The translations under genes were made by a program, and so were the position numbers. Shown here in pieces: positions 57,516-64,000 of a stretch of 64,000 nt of DNA. The stretch is from Cannabis sativa (taxonomy: Eukaryota; Streptophyta; Magnoliopsida; Rosales; Cannabaceae). The stretch lies in the NCBI RefSeq assembly GCF_029168945.1, contig NC_083605.1, positions 40,871,280 to 40,935,279 on the forward strand, written 5' to 3'. Below the pieces are notes generated by a model. It made no database searches. It worked only from the letters and a program-made list of their open reading frames with translations, and was not told where the DNA came from. Every line of letters begins with the position of its first letter. Positions within the stretch are counted from its first letter, which is position 1.

Positions 57516-59391
57516 TGTTGGGTTTTGTGCCCTAAATAAAACCTATTTCAATATAATCAGATTTACTTACTAGTAAAGATCAGAAATAACATTTTATGTT
57601 GCATGGTTCACATGATTTATTTCATGATTATATACATATAATGTATGAATTCTATTTAAGTCCAGAACATATGTATTTGTTAATGATTATAGTGTTGTCA
57701 GCACAGTGGAATATAATCTTAATTATATGTTCGAAAGTTTATTCCCTGATTTGTCAGTTCACTGGATTTAGACTGGCATGACAATCGGCGATAGGTATTC
57801 TTACACCTTGGATAAGTGGTATGTCCTTTCCAGGGCATTGGCAAAGTTTACCAGTATCGGATGTATGGAGTATACATCGGAAGGGACCGATATTGAACTT
57901 TGATTAGATATATAAAAATTTACTGTAATATCTATTCAATTCAATATCACCTATTGATCCTAGATCAAATGATCTTAATCCTGATATGGTTAGGTTCGAT
58001 CTCAAGAGTATTATACATGTTCTTTGATTTGTTAGTTAAGCCTAATTTCTGGTCAGGGTGATATGTACATTTTGGGAACATGATAGTATAATTGAGTGGG
58101 AGCACTAACATAAATATGGAGTCTATAACTTCTATAGGAATTTAGAAGTGAAACGATGATATCCTTCGAGCTTGGCTAAACAGAGATAAATGGTTGAGAT
58201 CTCATTTCACTTCGCTGAAATATCATTTATAGGGAGCTAAGTATTTTAAGGATAAAATACATTGAAGGTGTAACGGTAATTTAGTCCCTATTCAATGTAG
58301 ATCATCTATTAGAGGGTCATTTATCAAATTAGGATTATAACAGTGGATAATTAATAGCGTATCTATATCGTGGAACATATAGAGCGTTCTATATGACTGA
58401 GAGTGCAATTCCAAGTTCTAAGTATTGATTTAATAAGGAATTAATAAGTTAGGGAATTTACTTGGTAAATTCGGTTCGGCTTATTAGAAGCTCGGTTATA
58501 TAGGCCCATGGTCCCCATACTAGTTGAGACCATACTGCTTGTAAGATTCAGTTGATTGATTTTAATTAATCAATTTTAATTCTAAAGTTAGACTATGTCT
58601 AGTTTATGAATTTTCACTAAGCAAGGGCAAAATTGTGTAGAAAAGAGATTCTATGTTTTATTTGTTAATTAAGAGACTTTATATATCTAATTAATAAATA
58701 TATTAAATGACAATATTATTTAATAATTAATTTTTAGTTATTAAATAATTAGAATTGGAATTTAAATGGTTGAATTTAAAAATTGGCATATTTGAGAAAA
58801 TGGGATGCAGAAATGATAAAACAGCAAAATTGCATAAGTGAGGCCCATTATCCAAAGCCCATGGCCGGCCACACTTAATGGATTTTATCATTTATTTTTT
58901 CATTATTTTAATGCCAAATAATTCTAACTTAAACCTAGGTGGTTACCTATAAATAGATAGTGATGGCTCACATTCACACTTTACTTTGTCAGATGAAAGT
59001 TGAGCCTCCTATTCTTTTCCCTATAGGCTGAACCACTTCCCTTCTCTTTTCTTCTTTAAATTTTCGAACCTTGAGTGAATGAGTGAGTGCCCACACACAT
59101 CAAGTGGTATCTCAATCATAGTGTGGAAGATTGTGAAGAATCCAATCAACAAGATGGAGAATCAGCATCAAGGAAGGAGAGAAAGATATCCAGGTTCAAA
59201 TCTTGGTGATGCTCTGCTACAGAAAGGAATCAAGGGCTACCTGAACGGAAAGAGTCATTATATTTCGTTGCAACCAATGTAAGGTTTCCTAAACTTTATA
59301 TGTGTTTATTTCATTGTTTTAGAATTCATATTAGGATGTTAATAAAACATACATGGTAGTAAATCTAGATCCTGGTAAAATATATCTAACA
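57516..59391 (+). repeat. family A copia 3' LTR (1876 bp)
   Basis: Starts TGTTGGGTTTTGTGCCCTAA, ends GGTAAAATATATCTAACA. Includes a TATA-like CTATAAATAGATAG near 58949. Its end is slightly changed from the usual TTCCAACA. Confidence 0.88.
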
Positions 59392-61216
59392 TGGCGAAGT
59401 GGTCAGAAATGTCATGACAACGTAAGATAAATTAAGTTTGAAGAATACTGGACTAGTTTAGAATTTTGGGATTATCGGATTGGTAGTTAGTTAGGATTAC
59501 CAAAATACCCTCATGTTTGATTTGAGTTTAAGGGTTATATGGGGGGCAAAATGGTCATTTTAAGTTTAGGAATTTCTAATTTGTCCTGTGTGGTTTTAGT
59601 TCATATTGTAGTGGATTGTTAGGTTAATTGTTTTATTCCATTTAATAGTATATAGTAGTTTAAAAAAACAAACAAAACCTAGAAACTAAAGAAAATCAAT
59701 TCAAGAGCTCTCTCTCTCCCTATCTTTCGGCCTAAGAAGGAACTAAGGGGAAGCAAATTTTCATCTCCTTTTAGTCCAAGATTTTGCTAGAAATTTATCG
59801 TAGTTGTTTTTTCATCTATTGAGGTAAATTCTTGACACTTTCTCCTTTGGTTCTCTTAAGTTTTAAGTTGAATTTTTGCTAGGGTCTTAGGGTATTTGGG
59901 GCTGTGGTGTTAGACTTAAGTTTGATAATGTTTTTAGGATTGTTTTAGGGTTTGTATAAGTTTAGACTGAGTGATTTTAGATGTCTATGGTTTGGAATTG
60001 GAAAATTAGGTTTTCACAACTTAATATCTTGGTTTAACTTGGTAATTTGTTTAAATTGATGAATTGTTGTGAATTGATGCTTTGGATATGTTGTGTTTGT
60101 CATGTTGAACTGTTCTGGAAAAGTATAGCAGGTTTGGTGGATGTTTGATCGGTTTTTGGAGTGGAAAACCAGGTTTCCCCATGGCTGCCCAGAAAACCAG
60201 TCGATCGGTTTTCCAAGCAACTAGCAAACCGGTCGACCGGTTTGGCCAGCATGGGAAAATTTCAAGTTTATCTTCTCCAGTTTGTTTTTGTTCGGGGTAT
60301 CTTTCAGGTGTAATTCAGAGTATTTTAGAGATATTTTTGGTTAGTCTGATCTAGAGGGAAATAGGGTTGTTCGATTATGAGAATTAGGGTTTATCCCCGA
60401 GAATTTAATAAAGGTTTTTATTAAGTTTCGGTTGTCGTGACATAGGACCGAGATTGCATAGCTTATTTTCCACTCACGTCGGCCCGCACACTTGAGTTCT
60501 GGACTGAGGTAAGAAAAAGTATTATATATCACTTAGAGTTAAATGATTAACATGTATATTATAAATCTCGATTATGATCGGGTTCAGTTATGACTAAGGG
60601 TTGAGAAATGGTCATTACCATTACGAGTAATTACTCCTGAAACCACAGATAGGTTTCTTACTTATCGTTTGCTTTATCGGGCAACGATAGTGACATATAC
60701 AGCTCATAATTAACGAGTGGTAAGGGTACTTTATGATGTACCAGGATTATTATTATAACATTGTGTAAATGCTTAAGTATGTTAATTAAAGTTTGATCGA
60801 TAAATGTTGTAATGATTATTATTTTAATTACTTTTTCTTGCTGAGACTCTATGACTCACATGTGCCTTATGGTGCAGGTAAAGGGAAGGCTAAAGCTGAG
60901 CAGCCATGAGTTCGAAGGTTGTAGCAGTAATGTACATATCAGTTGCGGTGTTACGGCTCAGTGAACATGATGTTCTATTTAGATTGTATTTTGAAGTATA
61001 AACCTATGTTGTAAAAGCACTGATTAGCCGGTTTGTAAATACTTTGAAAATAGGTGGTCCCCGTAAAGATTAGTAAATATTCTAATGAAAGTAAAGTGTT
61101 TATTTAAATTGAAAAATTTTAAGTAACCTCACTTTTTGATATAATTATACCTATTAGTAAATATAAATTTTAAAAAAGCACACACACGTGGCGTCCCTGT
61201 TGAAAAGGGCGTTACA
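59392..61216 (+). repeat. Tekay/Del-like 5' LTR, 5'-truncated
   Basis: It shares the architecture of the other Tekay/Del LTRs: GGGGGGCAAAATGGTCATTT near 59540, an ACCGG/CCGGT palindrome at 60225-60244, a GACTCTATGACTCACATGTG-like block near 60843, and the terminus AGGGCGTTACA at 61216. The upstream edge adjoins the copia LTR end without a visible TG start. Confidence 0.72.
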
Positions 61217-61219
61217 ACA

Positions 61220-61231
61220 TGGTATCAGAGC
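61220..61231 (+). promoter_or_regulatory. primer-binding site of the Tekay/Del-like element
   Basis: TGGTATCAGAGC, a full match to the initiator Met-tRNA complement, three bases after the LTR terminus. Confidence 0.82.
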
Positions 61232-61457
61232 GCTAAGGTTTTTAGATCCTAAAGACTGGTTTGATAGGTGCATTGGTTGCAAAGACTCGTTTGATTCATG
61301 TTTCAATAAGCTTTTATTACTAGACAATTTGTGAATTACCTGGTTGTTTGTTCATTTGAATTGTGTTATTATTGGAAATGTGTGAAAAGGGTTATGATTT
61401 ATGGAGATACTTATTAGAATTGTCATTACTTGGAATGTGACTGCAGGTGTATAGCTT

Positions 61458-63500
61458 ATGCACCCTAGGCGGACCAGTAGGGGTAACCGCGAGCTAGTTG
61501 GGCTCGGGGTTGCTGGTGAGGGTGAGAACCCTCTACCACCACCCAACTTAGAAGAATTATATGCTGCCATGCAAGAAACTATCCAGCAGTAAGGTGATCC
61601 AATCCGTGAGTTGAGGGAGCAGTGAGCTCAGCCTGTTCCAAAGCTTAATCCTGGTCCTTCAGCACCTCTGGTAGTGCCACCGAATGTCGGGAATCATTTG
61701 GAGCCGTTGTATGAGCGATTCAGGAAGCAGAACCCGCCAGTGTTTGAAGGTGGTGCTGACCCACTAAAAGCGGAGCAGTGGATGAGTATGATAACATCCA
61801 TTTTTGATTTTATGCGAGTTGAAGACAATGATGGGGTAGGTGTGCCATTTATATGTTGCGAGAAGATGCCCGTATCTGGTGGGAAATTGTGTCTCAGGGT
61901 CATGACCTAAATAACATGACCTGTGATTCTTTTCGAGAACTATTTTACGAGAAATACTATAGTGAGTCTATTCGGGCAGCAAAGGCAGAAGAGTTTATAT
62001 GATCGACTCAGGGCAGTATGACAGTAACGTAATATGCCACTAAGTTCAATCGATTGACAAAAATTGCTTCTGATGAAGTTGCTACTGAAGCTACTAGAAA
62101 AGCAAAGTTTATACGAGGATTGGATGAACAAATTGCACGGGATGTGATAATTGCTGCTAAACAACCTGGGGTTGTTCGAACTTTTTCTCAGATGGTTGAA
62201 ATGGCCCTAGCTGCTGAGGGTGTAGAAGACTAGATATGAATTAAAAATATTGCGAGAAGAGACTCATGGAAGCAGACATCTGGTGTTGGATCTGGTAGGG
62301 GTACTGACCTTGGTGATCGCAAGAAAAGGCCTAATGAACCATCAACTGTAGGCCCAAATAAGAGATTTCATGGTAACCAAAGTTTCCGTCACGGTGGAAA
62401 CGAGAACTGGCAGACCTTTCGTGAATGTCCAAGGTGAAAGAGGCGCCACTAGAGCGAGTGTTAGGCTAGAGCCTGTTTTCACTCTGGGGTAGGGGTCATA
62501 TGAAGAGGAATTTCCCACAATTGCTGCGACAAAAATAAAAGAAGGATAATACACTTGCTCCTGCTTGGGTGTTTGCTTTAACTCAGGCCAAGGCTGATGC
62601 TAGCCCTTCTACTGTGACAGGTCAGCTTTCTGTTGCTGGTACTTTATTGACTGTTCTAATTGATTATGGTGCGACACATTCTTATATATCAAGTAGAGTA
62701 ATTGAGAAGTTGAATAGACCTAGTGATGTACTTCCAAGAGGCTTCGAAATCTTGTTACCTACTGGAGAGCTGGTTGTCTTCAGCAGGTGGGTTCGATCCC
62801 TTCTAGTTTTTGTGGAAGGAAGGGAATCCTCAGTCAAACTGATAGCACTAAATTTGGAAGTCTTTGATGTTATTTTGGGTATGGATTGGCTTGCAAAATA
62901 TAACGCCACTATTGATTATAAAAGAAACCTTTCATCTTGAGGGCAAGGATCCTTTTGTGTTTGTGGGTAAGATACAAGGATCCTGGATTCCCCTGATCTT
63001 AGCCCTTAAGGCGAGAGACTTGTTGTGTGAGGGGTGCATCAGTTTCTTAGCAAGTGTAGTGGGTACTACTAAGGAACCACAAGCTGGACCGGAGCATGTA
63101 CAAGTGGTTCGAGAATTTCTGGATGTTTTTCTAGAAGAGTTACCGGGGTTACCACCGAAGCATGAAATTGATTTTGAGATTGATCTAATACTTGGGCTAG
63201 AGCCTCTATCAAGAGCTCCTTACAGAATGGCGCCTCCAGAAGTAAAAGAATTTAAAGTCCAATTACTGGGGATGTTGGATTTGAAATTTACAAGACCAAG
63301 TACCCAGTCTTGTTCGTGAAAAAGAATGACGAAACTTTATGAATGTGGATTGATTACCGAGAGTTAAACAAGTTGACAGTAAAGAACAAGTATCCTCTGC
63401 CAAGGATAGATGACTTATTTGATCTGTTACAGGGAAAGACCATCGTCTCCAAGATTGATCTTCGATCTGGTTATCACCAGTTGAGGATTCGGGAAGAGGA
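61458..63500 (+). pseudogene. Tekay/Del-like gag-protease-RT fragment
   Basis: ATG at 61458 begins MHPRRTSRGNRELVGLG. In-frame stops at about 61590 and 61623 interrupt gag; its capsid part has [20 protein letters not shown] (61694 on). Frameshifts follow near 61840. The zinc knuckle region near 62425-62530 is unrecognisable. The protease (62569-62940) reads LTVLIDYGATHSYISS, where the usual Ser after Asp is Tyr, and continues to MDWLAKYNATIDY. After a frameshift, 62864-63319 covers the protease-RT linker and RT start ([20 protein letters not shown]). 63343-63500 has [20 protein letters not shown] and [15 protein letters not shown], cut by the LTR. Confidence 0.83.
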
Positions 63501-64000
63501 TGTTGGGTTTTGTGCCCAAAATAAAACTCATTTCAATCTATTCAGATTTACTTATTAATAAAGATCATAAATAATATTTTATGTTGCATGGTTCACATTA
63601 TTTATTTCATGATTATATATATAATGTATGAATTCTATTTAAGTCCAGAACATATGAATTTGTTAATGATTATAGTGTTGTCAGCACAGTGGAATATAAT
63701 CTTAGTTATATGTTCGAAAGTTTATTCCCTGATTTGTCAGTTCACTGGATTTAGAGTGACATGATAATCAGCGATAGGTATTCTTACATCTTGGATAAGT
63801 GTTATGTCCTTTCCAGGACATTGGCAAAGTTTACCAGCATCGGATGTATGGAGTATACATCGGAAGGGACCGATATTGAACTTTGATTAGATATATTAAA
63901 ATTTACCGTAATATCTATTCAATTCAATATCACCTGTTTATCCTAGATCAAATGATCTTAATCCTGATATGATTAGGTTCGATCTCAAGAGTACTATACA
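63501..64000 (+). repeat. family A copia LTR, start only, runs off the window
   Basis: TGTTGGGTTTTGTGCCCAAA... matches the first 500 bp of the LTR at 57516. It begins within the RT codons of the gypsy element; the five bases before it are GAGGA, the predicted target duplicate. Confidence 0.88.

Larger units (their letters stand above)
51618..59391 (+). mobile_element. family A copia element, leader, decayed pol and 3' LTR
   Basis: The leader starts at AAAATTGATGAGCAAC (about 51620), matching the leader at 1-120 in reverse, and runs through AT-rich sequence to about 55390, interrupted by a CACTA element. Decayed pol follows (55391-57500), then a purine tract GTGCAAGTGGGAGTT and the 3' LTR (57516-59391). 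The 5' LTR, primer site, first part of the leader and gag are absent; its left neighbour is the Athila-like remnant. Confidence 0.8.
59392..63500 (+). mobile_element. decayed Tekay/Del-like gypsy element, 5' LTR to reverse transcriptase
   Basis: A 5' LTR (its start lost at the copia LTR edge, end at 61216), an exact initiator-Met primer match at 61220, gag, protease and the start of reverse transcriptase follow in order on the plus strand. The reading stops at 63500, where another family A LTR is inserted. The protein is related to but clearly distinct from the full-length element at 21143-30528. The remainder lies beyond the window. Confidence 0.8.

Noticed and set aside
13457..61231. Sites with TGGTATCAGAGC considered as tRNA gene pieces (13457, 28314, 61220).
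   Set aside because: They are primer-binding sites just inside LTRs; no cloverleaf sequence surrounds them.

Overview
The window reads as eukaryotic nuclear DNA from a flowering plant, most likely a eudicot. It is AT-rich, holds one intron-split housekeeping gene with plant-style GT-AG introns, and is otherwise a dense nest of plant LTR retrotransposons with initiator-Met-tRNA-type primer sites, plus a LINE, a SINE, a CACTA element, a Mutator-like element and MITEs. No prokaryotic operon, CRISPR array, rRNA gene or standalone tRNA gene was seen. I do not assign a species.

Layout. Positions 1-5125 hold the 5' part of a Ty1-copia element (here family A) on the minus strand: its 5' LTR (3238-5125), primer site and long AT-rich leader, interrupted by a 5'-truncated LINE (1018-2521). 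This element sits in the 3' LTR of a CRM-like Ty3-gypsy chromovirus on the minus strand (5126-14089), whose integrase is split by a 2.65 kb Mutator-like element (6228-8877). The CRM-like element in turn abuts the RNase H end of another family A copia element on the plus strand (14090-20809). That element's 3' LTR was later hit twice, by a Tekay/Del-type solo LTR (15517-17751) and by a reversed family A LTR (18766-20659).

Positions 20810-34458 are a decayed Tat-lineage gypsy element on the minus strand. It is internally deleted and hosts a full-length Tekay/Del gypsy element (21143-30528, target duplication TATTA) and a family A solo LTR (30862-32708, duplication GCCAT). Positions 34459-39641 are intergenic AT-rich DNA with direct repeats, a pogo/Emigrant-like MITE (36601-37046) and a foldback repeat.

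The only cellular gene is CCT1 (TCP-1 alpha chaperonin subunit), minus strand, 39642-45346. All 17 exons can be followed, giving a 545-residue protein with intact frame. It carries an antisense tRNA-type SINE in intron 13 and one GC-AG intron.

From 45655 onward retroelements resume: a copia RNase H/short-LTR scrap, an inverted piece of family A leader (46165-47458), an Athila-like gypsy remnant with gag and protease only (47459-51617), a family A copia element on the plus strand (51618-59391) carrying a CACTA element (51963-53093), a decayed Tekay/Del-like gypsy element on the plus strand (59392-63500), and a sixth family A LTR inserted into its reverse transcriptase (63501 to the end).

Overall this is one conserved chaperonin gene surrounded by repeated rounds of nested insertion. 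The most distinctive material is structural: the repeat-bearing Mutator-like element, the long copia leader with a recurring conserved motif, a 1 kb near-head-to-head LTR inverted repeat, and position-conserved palindromes in gypsy LTRs. I found no convincing new multi-gene system.
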